Shown here: positions 11,255 to 24,474 of the stretch, one piece after another
How positions within the stretch are numbered: position 1 is the first letter of the stretch
Layout of the letters: every line of letters begins with the position of its first letter
Origin: Allium sativum
Taxonomy: Eukaryota > Streptophyta > Magnoliopsida > Asparagales > Amaryllidaceae
Assembly: GCA_030737875.1 (NCBI GenBank)
Contig: CM060923.1
Span: 497,762,453 to 497,826,452, forward strand
Length of the DNA: 64,000 nt
Reading direction: 5' to 3'
The notes under the pieces: model-generated
Databases searched by the model: none
Told to the model about the DNA's origin: nothing
What the model saw: only the letters and a program-made list of their open reading frames with translations
Position numbers and translations under genes: made by a program

Positions 11255-14200
11255 CGTTGTGACGACCCCAAACCCCAAACTGACGGAGGCAAGCGTAATT
11301 CGTGGAATATAACACAGAAACAGATAATAGCAGAACAAAATTAAATAAATACACCAGATAATGAACAATAGAATATACTGGATAAAAGTAATCATCAGAG
11401 TTACACAGTATACAGGATCTTACTTAGTACAAATACAGTTCAACTATACATATATGTCTACAGCGGAAACAAACAAAATATGTACAATAGGAGCTGAACA
11501 GCATAAAAAGAGATAAATGATAGAATCCATCTTCAGTTCCAGCTATCCAGAAATAACCAGCTAAACCTGAATACACGGCTGCCCGTGTAGAAAAAGGGGC
11601 ACCCGAGTTTGAAAGTGAAACAAACTACGAGTCAGTCATGGGACTGGTATGAGAAATCTACTCAACATATTTAATATATGGAAAATCACAGGACCACGCC
11701 ACTTTCGTGGAACGGGTTTACTCCATTGGATTGCCAGTGCTTTAAAACAATCATTCTTTTAATCATCGCAATGCTTTTTATAAAAATGAAGCCATTATAA
11801 GACTCAGTTCCCATCACACAATGCAACGCAAACCGGAGGATAGAGTTTTTACCTTATAACGGCCAAAATATGCTTGATACGAATAAAACAAAGGCATTTG
11901 ATATTATTGCTAGTGTTTATATGTTTTGAAAACAATTTCAAATCATAACTATCAATCATAGACGGCATTAATGCCCCATACCACTATGTCGCCATATATA
12001 GGTATACAATCAAAACCCCACGGTCACGTATTTGGAAATTGGATTTCCGTCATGAACCAAGGCAAAAGATAGTCCTTACCGACTTTGTGACTCTTTAGCC
12101 CGAGCCACAGGGTCAGAGCGCATCGACCCTTGGATCGTCAGGGCCGGTCCACCGATGTGGATTAAAATTCCTGAACATTGCGTTTCCCCACCCTTTGGGG
12201 TGTAAGTGAGCCAATGAATGACTCCATCGGACCCGGATCGTCCGATCAAACCGAGGCGCCTCGCAAAAGCAACAACCACACAGGTGAAAAATATATAAAT
12301 ATCAGGGCTGGTAGGTCACTGACACCACCCTAGCTAGAAAGAAACGCGTGCCCTCACTGAGGTCCTTCTCCCGTTTCTGGTTCATACCGGGGTGTGAGGC
12401 TCGCGAATTCACATTATACACAAAGTTACGCCACACAGGCGGTGCTTTGATCATCACCACAAGACTTTGCTTTTCAACAGAAGCCCTGATCATTTGCCCC
12501 TTAGGCATGTCACACTAGCAATTCGTGCCATGCGACTGATGTCCATCGATATACAATCTCTGAGCTCGCGCGTTTCAGAGAAGGGCGTTAAGCAAAAGAA
12601 TAAATTCTCCACCACCAAACAGATGTATATTTAATAGAGATCAATCAACACAGAATAAAATCCAATGTCAGACACACAGTCCATTTACAAGTCCGTTCTG
12701 GGTCTAAACGAAACCGGAGGCACTAAATACCTCGCAAACCCATCGATCACCATGTACGTCGGGACGATCACCACTCATTATCTACATTTCGGGATGCCTC
12801 CCAATCAGGACCTCGGTTACCATCCAAACGAGGTGAAGATCTCCGGTCTTCGACCACCGTCTTCATCTTCGATTTCTTATCGTCGATTCAGTTATTCAAA
12901 ATGGGATAAACCCGGTCTTTCTGAGCAACTCGCGTATATAATAAACAAGTGCAACACTAACATATACACGCATCATTTCAATTCATTAGTAACTAACCGT
13001 CAATCAGTAAGAGAACGATTTCCCAAATATTAACCCCGAAGGCCGAAACCAACATCAGATCAACACCCAGGAAACCATTCGACTCAGCCAACCTTCAGTT
13101 AATTTCTAAATCACATCCATATTGTTTATAATATTTTATAACGATTTATCGCTATTTTTATTTATTTTAAAATAGCCAATATATTCAAAAAGACGCTTCG
13201 GGCCATAACGGGACCGTGGCGCTGTTTTTCTTTAGATTTAATTTACACATATCTGAAAATCTAACCGTTGGATCTTCACAAAATTTATATCAGTAGAAAG
13301 ATCTTTTCAAAACGAATCCAAAGGTTCCAGTTTCGGGAAAATCCGACGGTCGGATCTCCCGGTATAATCATTTGAAATTTCGATTTCGAAATACGAACCG
13401 CAGCGTCGTTATTCGATTAAATATAATTATATTTATATATATAAATAAATAAAATCGTTTCTGGTGTTGTTTTTCTTCAGATTTGAATTAAACATTCCAG
13501 ACAATCCAACCGTTGAATTTTTACAAAGTTGGTGCCGTTGGAAAGATTTTTCCAAGGCGAACCCAATGGTTGCGATTTCAGGAAAATCCGATGGTCGGAT
13601 CTCCTGTACTAATCGTTTGAAATCATGGTTTCAAACTACGAACTGCAGCGTCGTTATTCGATATATTTTAATTCTATTTATTTATATATATCGATTCTTC
13701 AATTTCAAAGCTACATTCTTTTCATACATTTGATAAAAATGATATTTTTATCTAACTGTCTTCTATTTCAACACTTCACTATTTTTAACAATTCGTTTAT
13801 ATAATAAAAATGTGATTTTTATTGTAAAACAATTTATTTCAAAACAGGATTATTTTATACTTTTCATATTGATGTTAAAAATGGGATTTTTATTATAAAA
13901 CAATTTCTTTCAGAATATGAATACCATTCAACACATGAATTTCAATTCAACGAATGAATATCGACTCAACACATGAAGGTTTTCTATAGTTCATATATAT
14001 AGATAAAAATGTGATTTTTATATTTTAAAACACGAACACATTTCTACACATGAATTTCAATTCAACGAATGAATATCGATTCAACACATGAAGGTTTTCT
14101 ATAGTTTATATATATAGATAAAAATGTGATTTTTATATTTTAAAACACGAACACCATTCAACACATGAATTTCAATTCAACGGATGAATATCGATTCAAC

Positions 14201-14962
14201 ACATGAAGGTTTTCTATTCAACGAATAAATATAGTTTCAGCAAATGAAAATAATTCAAACACATGAATATTATTCAAAATTTCGGCAGCATAATGGCAGG
14301 GTAGTTAAAACCGGGACCGTCCCTAGTACGGCTCCTCGCTCTACCTTAAAACCTCGCGGTTTTTGACAATGGGGAATCATGCATCTAGTTCGCACGCAGG
14401 CAGCATGTATATATTTTTCATTTCCACAAACTAATCCTATGTGGTTTCAACCAAATATTTCTCAACCACAAATGGGTATTTTTCAACCACAATCAATCAA
14501 TATCAACCACAAACAATTCCAATCAACCATTCGCTATCAATCAATTTTCACACCAATCACAACCAATAAATATCGTCCATCGTTTGTGGACGAGGGGCGT
14601 ATATATATATATATAGCAATTCACTTCTATTTCAACACATATTTAATTTTTACAACGCATATACAACTTATACATCGAACATACAACTTATACAACGCTT
14701 ATACATGTGGTGTACAACGCTTATATAACTCATACATCGACTATATAATTTATACATCGTCGTTTTCCATATCGTTTATAAATTAGAAATCTCACATTGG
14801 GTTCCACTCCACCAAAAATAGCAGAAGGCCCAGAAAAATATGCGGTCTCTTCTAAAATGTAGAAGACGTCCACACGGTCATGATGTTTTCCTGTTCCATC
14901 GAATTTCGTCAACACAGCAAAAAGATATGATTTTTCAAAGTTCAGATGTAATAAAAGACGCA

Positions 14963-14968
14963 CCTTTC
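14963..14968 (-). promoter_or_regulatory. Splice-donor-like site in B' LTR
   Basis: GAAAG|GTGCGT on the minus strand, about 390 bases downstream of the TATA box at 15352-15359. Its putative partner is the TTTGCAG acceptor ending at 11017, just upstream of gag. Use is not shown. Confidence 0.45.
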
Positions 14969-15351
14969 ACGATGGTTCAAAACTAGGTTTTGATCTTTCG
15001 ATCAAACCGTTGCGCGATAGGAGAATCAGCTCACATAACGTCGAAGAGCTTCGAAAGGCCTTCACGCGCGTGGTGGTGAGGTGCAGTTCGGTGCACTCTG
15101 GTGGCGGCGGTGGCGCTCCAAAGGGGCGATCTTCCCGAGCTCGCAACTCGAGAAATACTGCACGATAAATGCCAAACTTCACACGGATTTGAAGAGGACG
15201 GTTAGAGCTTCAAAATGGATCCAACCTCACTTGATTTCATCGAGAAATGAAAGAGAAATTGAAGAGAGAAGTTTGGAGCTCCTTTCCGTCTCGTGCGCCT
15301 GATGATCGGGGAGAGAGAAAAGCATCTGGGCCAATGAGGGATTTTCTTTAA

Positions 15352-15359
15352 TTTATATA
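15352..15359 (-). promoter_or_regulatory. TATA box of B' LTR
   Basis: TATATAAA on the minus strand within an AT-rich stretch, directly upstream of the GC-richer leader. The position matches the TATATAAAA at 22047-22055 in the C LTR. Confidence 0.6.
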
Positions 15360-16218
15360 TTTTTAAAATTTCAAAAATACCCCTTTCACACACGAACTCC
15401 AATCCAAACCCAACGACTGTCGTCCCCAGCATTTTACCCCCATTCCGAACACAATGGGATAGGTTTCGTAGGCTCATTCGACTGTTTCAGTCAGTTTTCC
15501 TTCAAATTAAAATATAAAACATTCAATATTCAATTTGAACGTACATTTCAATTTGCCAGGGCCACAAACTGATTCAAAAAATTCCACAAAAATAAATCTG
15601 GCTATGTTTGGATGATACGGTCCCAACAAAACTAGTTTCGTCGAATTCTGAGACCGTTTGCAAAAAGGCCCATTTCTGGTCGATCCAATTTAACTGTAAT
15701 TGACCAAAACACGTTTTCCTTTGCCACGCTCACATACTAGCTTCAAAAATTATGAAATTTGAAATCTAGCAATAACTTCACATCCCGGATCCAAAAAAAG
15801 TGGTTTCGTCGAATTCCGAGGTCATTTGCAAAATGGCCAATTTCACGGGCTATATAAATTCCATAGCGACCTTTCTGAAAATTCATTTGGCCATAACTTT
15901 TGCTTTCCATTATGAAAATTCGATTTTTCAGATTCGTTAGAAAGGTATTCACTAACAGATTTAAATATTTTTTGTTTCACTCAAATCCGTTTTGATTTGC
16001 ACCCGGTACAGTCCGACAAAGTTTGAATTCAAATTTTGAAACTGCAGCGCCATTTCAGGCCTTGTTTATAATTATAATTAATTATATTCGTTTTCAATTG
16101 TCAATTCAAACTCAATTTTCATTGCCATTATTTAAAATATTTATTTTAAATATTTAAAATCCATTATTTTAGCCAATTTAAAAAATTTAAATTGGTTCAG
16201 ATTTTCTGGGTCGTTACA

Positions 16219-18348
16219 TATTCCGTCAGACACTCGTCCATACAAGTCATCCAGGAACAAGATGAATCGAAGGTACCCTCCTACTACATCCTAAGTATCA
16301 CCTTAGAGATCAGTAGTGAGTAGTCCTTGCAAATCCGTAGATTTTAATAACGATAGAACCCCAGTATATCTCTGGGTCGAATTAGAGATTTTAAGTGGTT
16401 ATTCCGTTTTATGAAGATCTGTGGTCTTTGATTTCTCCATCTTGATTAACATCTAATATCTTTAACATTTTCGTATTTATTGGTTGGAATGGTTTTCGAA
16501 TATACATTCGATACCGGTCTTTCCGTACCAATAATCGTATTGGCCAGATTTGATAGTCGGTTATTTAACTTTCAAATAAACAACCATTCAAACATAAAAT
16601 AAAATATGTTTACTGGTTTAGTGCTCGGCATCATTTGGCTTATTTAATTTTAAATAATTAAATAAACGATTAATTAAATTATTTCAATATTTGGAAATAA
16701 CATTAAACTTCTTATTAATATTCGCAAAACCCTTTCATTCTATTATTTTGAAAAACATATTATAACACTATCCATTTTTCCATTTAATTATCCTTCGCAC
16801 AACATTATTCCTTTTTTAAACCGGGGAAATCAGTTTTCTTCTTATTCGTAAAATTAATCATTTCGAAAATCTCTTTTGTTTCAATACTTGAAAACCATAG
16901 CCCACACTTTCCTTTTAGAATAAAAGCATTCTAATTCTCATTTTCTCACATCGAAAATATCATTACGTATTTACACAATCTCCTTTTCATTTCCAATATT
17001 CTGGAAATCTCATCTTATATATTCTTTACTCATTTATTTCCTTTTTCTCTTTTGAAAATATCTTTTTATCCTTTGTCAAGCTTTCTATTTCCGATTTACT
17101 TTGGAAATATCTTTTATCCATGCATTTCTGTATTTCAACATTCATTAGTCTTTGACCATAAATTGGTAAGAGAATAATCCTCTGAGTATCAACCGCGAAG
17201 ATCAAAATCAATATCAGATTAACATTCAGAAAATCACTCAATTCAACCAATCAACCGCTAGGTTTTAGTTTTTATCTTAACATCTTATTGACCCATTATA
17301 TTTCACTTGAAATTCTTTCAACCATTTTCCACTTTAAAAATCTCATTTCCATTCCCTTCACTTCGCTTAATTTCATTATTAAGTCTCACCCATTAGAAAT
17401 CGATATTTTAACTCCATGTCTCTTTATAAATCCTATTTATAAACTCAGGTTTGATATAAATCCTTTTTATATCTCGATTCATTTTACTTAATCCAATTGT
17501 TAAGTAACATTTCATTTAAGCTATCGTTCCCGCTTAAATCTCTTTATAGCTTAGTTATAAAACTCGATTTTAATATAAAACCCATTCTGGTCTCCTTTCA
17601 CAATTTAACACGATTTCATTTCAAACTCTGATTTCTTACTTAAATGAATTTAATTTAAAAAGAAATCTCTTACATTATTATTAATTAAATTAATAATTCA
17701 CTTCATTACTAACTATTGTAAAAGTAGTTATATCCTTGATTAACTAAAATAAATAATAAACTTATCTCTATGCCTTATTAAATTAAAACAAATGTTCGTT
17801 AAAATATTTCAATAGAATAATCGATAATAAACTAATATAATTTATTAATCAATTCCAATAAAAGCGGTTGACTTCATCAATCCAAAACATGGTTATCTCG
17901 TTAACCAATTCTAATTAATTCTTCCTTTAAATTAATTAATAATATAATTAATTTAAATAACTTCATTTAATCGTTTCTTCGAAACAGTTAATCTAATTCT
18001 TAACCGTTTGGTTAATTTCAAGTCACTTGCTTATGAATCTCCTTATTATAAGAATTAGCTTTATAAAATAATTTTATAATTATTTATAATCTTAAATAAT
18101 AAATGATACTTATTTATTTCTTTTAAATAAACTTCCATTTAATTAATTAGATTTTAAAAAATCTACCTTCAGTAATAAAATAAATTTATAATTTCATTCC
18201 AGTCAATTTACATGACGGTAAAACCTTATTTATAAAACAATTGATTTTCAAGCCATCTAATGCATTTACTCAACAAATACTGTCCATTGGTTAAAAACAA
18301 GCAACTGTGAAATTTCAGTTCAGCATTCAACAACCAAATCAATTATAA
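16219..18348 (-). repeat. Old LTR fragment E'' (long-LTR group)
   Basis: This AT-rich stretch has no ORF. It resembles the middle-to-3' part of an E-type LTR on the minus strand: the GACACTCGTCCATACAAGTC block near 16228, the TTTGATAGTCGGTTATTTAAC block near 16550 (compare 5580-5600), and the TAAGAGAATAATCCTCTGAG block near 17168. The left end is cut by B', the right end by C''. It is probably the oldest layer of the nest. Confidence 0.6.
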
Positions 18349-18943
18349 TGACTCGAACTTCCCTGGTCTCCAAAGAGAAGAGAAAGAACGGATTGTCTGA
18401 GAACACGACAAATCAGAACACAAAAAGAAAAACATTTCATTGCTTATTACAACAATTTACATCAGATTACAAGAATATATAGAGTATGAACAAATAGTAT
18501 ACATTTGATAAATATCAGAGATTTACAAATTACAATGCAACAGAAAATAATACAAAACATAATTGAAAGAGATACACGGATACAGAGCTTTATGAATATC
18601 ATTCCAGCTATAAACCAGGATCCTATGAATATAAATTTGCAAAACCAAAACTACTAGCTGCCCGTGTGGAAAATAGGGGCACCCAGAGTTTAGGTTAAAA
18701 CAATAAACTCCAGGTCAGTCATGTGACTGGTGTGAGTACTCAAAACAATTGTTAAATCTTTAAATTAAAATGAAGTAAATCAAGGGACCATGCCGTATGA
18801 AACGGAATGGGTTTCCTCCCAAGAATACCAGTGCATAAAAGAAACAGCGCAATGCTTTTTGGAAAAATGAAGCTATTATAAGACTCAGGTCCCATCACAT
18901 AATGCAACGCAAGCAGAAGGATAGAGTTTTCCATTATAATAGT
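18349..18943 (-). repeat. LTR end of element C'' (C/H family), fragment
   Basis: It begins TGACTCG at 18349, the 3' terminus of an LTR read on the minus strand. It matches the first about 600 bases of the H LTR (53425 on), including the ACAACAATTTACATCAGATTAC block and the GGTCCCATCACATAATGCAACG block. D interrupts it at 18944, with target duplication ATAGT at 18939-18943. The preceding TATAA (18344-18348) is the likely duplication of C'' itself. Confidence 0.75.
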
Positions 18944-19456
18944 TGATCGTCACTTTCCTATAAATAGAAAAGCGCGAATTTTAAAATTAATTCTGCAAGC
19001 GCACAGGTGTGTAGCATACAGGTCGAACACAGGGAGGTGTAATTGAAAATTATTATTTATTTATTCTTGGGCGAGTTAGATGATTTTCGAGGTTGGTTTT
19101 TGAAAACAATAAAAATTGAAACTGTGATCCGATTCAGAACAAATCTAATTGAACCGACGATCAAATCACAATTATCAATTGGAAATTAAAATGCAAAACA
19201 GAAATAAAATGCAGAAAGTAAAATTGTAGGAAAAGAAGAACAACAAAAAGTAAATTAGGATTGTCGTTGAAACTAATCAAACGACTAATCACTAATATGC
19301 AATAGAAATAACAATAACAATTTTTGTCTACCAAAACTAATTGAGTAGAACACAAATTGTTATGAAAGTAAAGCAAATAAACTAAACGAAGAAGAGTTTT
19401 ATTAAAACTAAAAGAGAGTACAGAAGAATGGATCCTCTTACAATGGTTACAACGTA

Positions 19457-19464
19457 TATTTATA
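19457..19464 (-). promoter_or_regulatory. TATA box of D LTR
   Basis: TATAAATA on the minus strand, about 55 bases upstream of the AATAAA at 19398-19403. The order U3-TATA-poly(A) is compatible with a short R region. Confidence 0.6.
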
Positions 19465-19929
19465 GACGAGATAGGAAAAATCCTAATTAAGTCTATGAAT
19501 AATTGGGTCTCTTTTCCCAAGAAGTAATATCATATCTCTTGCCTTCCTTGACTAGGCTTGTTTGGAAATAATTCTTTTAAGAATATCTGATGCATATCTT
19601 GGTGAATATCTTCCAAATCCTCCGTATAGCTAGTTGATTGGTAATTAGATTGCATGTGATTAATTATTCCAAACACGGACGCTTACTAGTCTCCAAAGGC
19701 AACATAGGATAAAATCTTCAAAATTGATATTCTTCTTGGCAATAAAATATTCTTCAGTAGACAAATTGATAGATTTGAGATGATTTCCATGATAGGAATT
19801 TGGCTATTCCTCTTATTAGTGTATATCATACATACATACGTATGAATATATATATATATATAATATAATACTAATCCATAAATTCTTCAAGGCAAAGGAG
19901 CAGTGTGAATGTTCCGTTCTTTGGCAAAA

Positions 19930-20005
19930 AGTGAGCTTGACGGGGATCGAACTCAGGTCTCTCAGTGCAAATCTCCATGCATTTACCAGTGAGCTACAAC
20001 GTCTT
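19930..20005 (-). other. tRNA-like Pol III promoter segment (possible SINE head)
   Basis: The minus strand shows an A-box-like GTAGCTCACTGG and, about 35 bases on, a B-box-like GAGTTCGATCCC, followed by a T run (CTTTTTG). These are the two internal promoter boxes of a tRNA gene. A proper acceptor stem and anticodon arm do not form, so this is not a functional tRNA gene. It could be a captured SINE head or a decayed tRNA piece inside D's LTR. Confidence 0.45.
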
Positions 20006-20190
20006 TTGTAATTGAGATGGCTTTCATACGGGGAAGTAGTTTTTTTATTTGTGGTTGGCCTTTAATTTGAAACGAAGGAGGCATTTCTTGACAACCTGTA
20101 AAAACACACAAAAGTACCCAAAGTATCATTTATTTATTTACAAAAGATAAAGTATAAGAGCATAAAATAAACATATTTCTATGTTAATCA

Positions 20191-20206
20191 AATACCCCCC
20201 ACACTT
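20191..20206 (-). promoter_or_regulatory. Polypurine tract of D
   Basis: The minus strand reads AAGTGTGGGGGGTATT directly before the LTR start at 20190, and is preceded by CTCGAGGACGAGTAAAAG. This is the plus-strand primer position for reverse transcription. Confidence 0.8.
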
Positions 20207-21153
20207 ATCTTTTACTCGTCCTCGAGTAAAAAGAAAATGAAAAACTAACTAGATAGGTCACACTTTCGTAGGAAACACGATTGCATTGAGCGTATGCAAC
20301 AAGCCGTTAAACCTCTAGGTGTTCCTAGTAGGACGAGTGGTGTCTCATGAGGGTTTTCAACGGATACTACCCACAAAATCCAAATGCAGTATGTGTGGAT
20401 TTAATGAATGCAATGGTTATATACAAAAAACAAAGAAAACAAGAATGACAACACGACTTGTTTCAGGAAAGTGGTACAACAAATTAAGTTAATATTTCTA
20501 ACCAGCTGATTTTATTTTAGATACCTCAACTTGTCACAAATTTTCAATATAAATCAAGTTTTCAAATGTTAAAATCTAGTTTGGCCAGTTAGTTCGGTCG
20601 ATAACATAGTGCAGCCATGAAATAAATTCTTAGTTTGCTTGGCACAGTTTGTAAAGTGGTGTTCTAATTTTCTCATTTATGGCTAGTCAAATCAATAAGT
20701 TCAAGAAGTGTTTGGGCATCATCGCCTATTCTTTATTTTATAAAATTTTAAAATTTATGATTAAGTACATACACCTAACTAAAAAGACCAAGGTTTACCA
20801 CCCATGCACTGCCTCGCGGACTAACGGAGAGTGGATAAAGAGCTTGGCGGATTGTGCAGGCCGACTTTGACTTTGTCAACAACGTGTCGATAATCCTTAG
20901 GTGTCCAATCTCATAAAATGAGACCAAGATATTCCTACGCTGACTTTGTCAACAACATGTCGGATAGAGCTTGGCGGGTTTGCACACCAACACTTGATAT
21001 ACAAGCAATGTTGGATACCCTTGGATTACTATTATTTGAAAATATAAGCACAAAAGAGAGTTATGTGAATTAAGCTTAACACAACTTAGTTTTTAAAAAT
21101 TCGAAAAGCCAACATAAGTCTTTTAAGTCCTCCACTTATTTAAACAAAGTCTA
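20207..21153 (-). other. D post-pol spacer, distal part
   Basis: The non-coding stretch between D's pol and its 3' LTR, continued on the other side of the C LTR (27684-27918). Athila elements often carry an envelope-like ORF here. I see only short, unconvincing ORFs, so any such gene is lost or was never present. Confidence 0.65.
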
Positions 21154-22046
21154 TGTAACAACCCGAAAATCTGGGCTAGTTTAAAAAATTTATTTTGGCA
21201 ATTTAAGCGAATTTTTATTATTTAAAATGAATTATTTTAAATAATATCGACGAGAAATTTATTTTGAATAGAATTCGATCGTATATATTATATAGATCGT
21301 TGTTAGAATATAAATAATTATATATAATTATAAATAGAATTGAAAATGGCGCGGTAGTTCGATAATTCGATTTCAAACTTCAAATGAATGTACCGGGTGC
21401 AAAACAAACCGGATTTTAGTGAAACCAAAAATAATAGAATCTAATTGATAATATCTTTCCAACGAATCCGAAAGATCGAAATTTCATAGCGGGCATCAAA
21501 AGATATGGCCAGTTGAAAATTCTGAATAGTCGCTATGGAATTCAGGCCCTTAAAAATAGTCATTTTGCAAATGACCTCGGATTTCGATGAAACCACTTTT
21601 GTTGGATCCATGATGTAAAGTTATTGCTAGATTTCAAATTTCATAATTTTTCGAATCAATATGTGAGCGTGGCAAAGGAAAACGCGTTTGACCAGTTTCA
21701 GTTGATTTTAATTGACTGGAAAATGGCCATTTTTCCAACGGTCTCAGAATTCGACGAAACTAGTTTTGTTAGGACCGTATCGTCAATACGAAGCCAGAAA
21801 ATATTTTTCTGGAATTTTTCAAATTAGTATGCGACCCCGGCAAATTGAAATGTACGTTCAAAACTGAAATTAAATGTTTTATACTTTAATTTGAAGAATA
21901 ACTGATGGTAACAGCCGAATTGGCTTATGAAACATATTTCATTGTGTCCGGGATGGGGGTAAAATGCTAGGGGCGTCAGTCGTTGGAGTCGATTTGGAGT
22001 TCGAACGATAAACGAATAATTTTTGAATTAAATATTAATATAATTT

Positions 22047-22055
22047 TATATAAAA
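22047..22055 (+). promoter_or_regulatory. TATA box of C LTR
   Basis: TATATAAAA, about 300 bases after the second TTCGACGAAAC motif and just before the GC-rich leader. Confidence 0.6.
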
Positions 22056-22894
22056 CCCTTGGATTTTTAGAAACCCTAATCACTTCTTGGTAGCCGCCGA
22101 TAGCTCAAAACGGATGGCCAAAAAACCTCCTAAACAAAACCGTTGATTTCTTCAATCTCCCTTCGAATTAAATCATACTTTCAAAACAAAATCGTAGAGA
22201 ATTTAATGGGGTTCAGATTCGTATGTCTTTGATCGGGTTTCATGATGGGTACTGGCCAAATCGTTAGCTCGAAGTAATCAGTTTTGGGGCGGTTTTTGAG
22301 GCGGGATGTGGGGCCGAGTTCGGCGGCATGGCAGGGGGAAAAGGGCGAAGCGTAGGCGCACCTCGGTGGCCCACCTGATCGGGGTCTCATCGCTTGTGGA
22401 GGAGGCGCATGAAAAGAGAAGGGATCGATGATATGGGTTTTGCATACCAGGAAGAACACGATGATGAGGAAGGGAAAGGAGACAGCTGTGATTTCTCTTT
22501 GAAAAGTAATTAAGGAGGTAATTAAATTAATTATTTCATTAAATTTTAATTATGTGAAAAATAATATTAGCTTTGTTTTTCAAAATAAAATAAATAGTAG
22601 TGTGATTTTTTTTTGAAAATAGCATTTGTTTTAAAATGTAAAAAGAACATTTGTTTTGAAATCTATCTGGCGTTATTTTTGAAATCTATATGGCATTGTT
22701 TTCGAAATCTACATTGCATTGTTTTCATAAAAATATACATGAGTTTTGAAAACAAAATTAGAACTATTTTTGAAAATAAAGGCAGAATTGGTTTTAAAAA
22801 AATATATAGAAGTAGAATTGTTTTTAAAAATAGAAATATCACATTTTTAAAATATAAACATAGTATAAGAATGGGATTATATATATATATAGCG

Positions 22895-23095
22895 TTAGAG
22901 TAAAAATTCGATTTTTATATATTGAATAGCAAAGTAAAAATTCGATTTTTATATATTGAATAACAAAGTAAAAATTCGATTTTTATATATTGAATAGCAA
23001 AGTAAAAATTCGATTTTTATATATTGAATAGCAAAGTAAAAATTCGATTTTTATATATAGAATAGCAAAGTGAAAATGTGATTTTTATATATATA
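22895..23095 (+). repeat. 33-34-bp hairpin repeats in C LTR
   Basis: About six copies of AAAAATTCGATTTTTATATA with a TTGAATAGCAAAGT spacer. Each unit is a near-perfect inverted repeat. Related arrays sit at the same LTR position in B (44405-44560) and H (58100-58240). Confidence 0.85.
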
Positions 23096-23965
23096 GCGGC
23101 TATGGGCAACAAAAGCGACAAAGGGCGAGACGGCGAAGATTTCTCAAAATGAAGAGTCGTGGTATTGGATAGCTATCGGTGAGAATTTCTCACTCTTCAA
23201 TTTCTTTTCTAGTTATATATATATACTAGGATGCAGACGGTGCTTAGTAGCACCCGACACAATCGTCCACAGACCATGGACTTGTTTGTTTGGTTGTGTA
23301 GTTGGTTAGATTATTTGGTTTGAATTGAATCGTTTGGTGAATTGAATGGATTTGATTGATGTGTGAATGGCGTGGGCCTTCACTAGATCGGGGATAAGGC
23401 TAGGCCTTGTCCCGTTTCTAGTATCGTGCCGTTATGCCGCCGAAATTTTCTAAAATAAGTTAGAAAAATAAAAATATCATTTTATTTAAAGAATGAACTG
23501 AATAGAAATTCATATGTTAAAATAAAATGTTTTTTCGTTAAAAATATAATTTTTAACGTGAATATGAATACAGTGAATGTGAATAAATAAATATTCATTT
23601 ACAAACCGGATGGTTTGTTTATGTACACTGATTTGACTGACATTGATTGGGTCGATAAATTTTACACATCGCCCAACTGCACAACTAAAATCTGTGTTTG
23701 ATTGTTTGAAACCCCACACGGGTGTTGGGATGAAATTTGAAGTTCACTCATCCTGATTGATTAAATATGTCGATCGATTGATTGACAGACTGTTATAAGC
23801 GTTAGATATCTATATTTGATGCTTATACAGTGTAGTGCACTTTGCTTGATGGTTGATTATTTTTCAATGCTGTTATATACGTGTGATGTATGAAAATCCA
23901 TATAATTAACATTATATGGTAATTTATTGGGCCTCATTCCAATCGGAAAAATAAAGAATAATATA

Positions 23966-24345
23966 AAATAAAGGTTCATGTGTTGACTGTACTCATCCAT
24001 TGAGATTAGTCATGTATTGAACGAAATATTTTAATAATAAAATTTGCATCTTTATCAATATAAAATAAAGGTTCATGTGTTGACTGTACTCATCCATTGA
24101 GATTAGTCATGTGTTGAACGAAATATTTTAATAATAAAATTTACATCTTTATCAATATAAAATAAAGGTTCATGTGTTGACTGTACTCATCCGTTGAGAT
24201 TAGTCATGTGTGGAACGAAATATTTTAGTAATAAAATTTGCATCTTTATCAATATAAAATAAAGGTTCATGTGTTGACAGTACTCATCCGTTGAGATTAG
24301 TCATGTGTTGAATGAAATATTTTAATAATAGAAATATTTGAAAAG
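23966..24345 (+). repeat. 97-bp tandem repeat in C LTR
   Basis: AAGGTTCATGTG recurs at 23971, 24068, 24165 and 24262, exactly 97 bases apart; about 3.7 copies. Confidence 0.9.
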
Positions 24346-24474
24346 GAAATATTTGAAAATGAAATATTTGAAATAGAATATTTGAAAATAGAGATATATG
24401 AAGCCGTGTTGATTAGATTGACGCCCTTTTGACGTGAATGATATTTATATCGATTTTATTCATTTTAAAATGAA

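Larger units (their letters stand above)
10707..16218 (-). mobile_element. Element B': long-LTR Ty3/gypsy, 5' end only
   Basis: Minus-strand element with a complete 5' LTR (16218 to 11260), a PBS, paired leader hairpins and the first 98 codons of gag, cut at 10706 by E. Its Gag and LTR are close to element B. The right target duplication should be TATTC (16219-16223) in E''. The rest of the element lies beyond E and F, outside the window. Confidence 0.85.
11260..16218 (-). repeat. 5' LTR of B' (4959 bp)
   Basis: It starts TGTAACGACCC at 16218 and ends GGTCGTCA at 11260 on the minus strand. In element order it holds: duplicated TTCGACGAAAC motifs (about 15800 and 15640), a TATA box (15352-15359), a GC-richer leader, a donor-like AAAG|GTGCGT at 14963, an array of about 115-bp units (about 13925-14230) rich in AAAAATGTGATTTTT, two copies of the CCGACGGTCGGAT block (about 13350 and 13590), and a 3' section with the GAGGCGCCTCG palindrome (about 12253). 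It is homologous to B's LTR but lacks the 45420-45830 segment of B. No coding sequence. Confidence 0.88.
18944..20190 (-). repeat. 3' LTR of element D (Athila-type, 1247 bp)
   Basis: On the minus strand it starts TGATTAACA at 20190, directly after a purine tract, and ends GTGACGATCA at 18944, giving TGAT...ATCA termini. It contains TATAAATA (19457-19464), an AATAAA poly(A) signal (minus strand, 19398-19403), and the CACCTCCCTGTGTTCGACC block typical of the 3' end of such LTRs. A tRNA-like segment lies at 19925-20005. The 119-aa ORF inside (19161-19520) has no recognisable domain. Confidence 0.8.

Noticed and set aside
12665..13033. 122-aa ORF (MSDTQSIYKS...) with a similar ORF at 46613-46846
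   Set aside because: The two lie at homologous places on the antisense strand of the B' and B LTRs. The H LTR has a stop in the same place, and no domain is seen. It is LTR homology, not a gene.
19161..19520. 119-aa hydrophobic ORF in the D LTR
   Set aside because: Lies across U3/R/U5 with TATA and AATAAA signals; no start context or domain; low-complexity T-rich sequence.
19925..20005. Functional tRNA gene
   Set aside because: The boxes resemble Pol III promoters, but acceptor and anticodon arms do not fold properly.
20215..21153. Possible envelope-like ORF in the D spacer
   Set aside because: Only ORFs of about 60 residues without membrane segments or a signal peptide, and the region is split by the C insertion.
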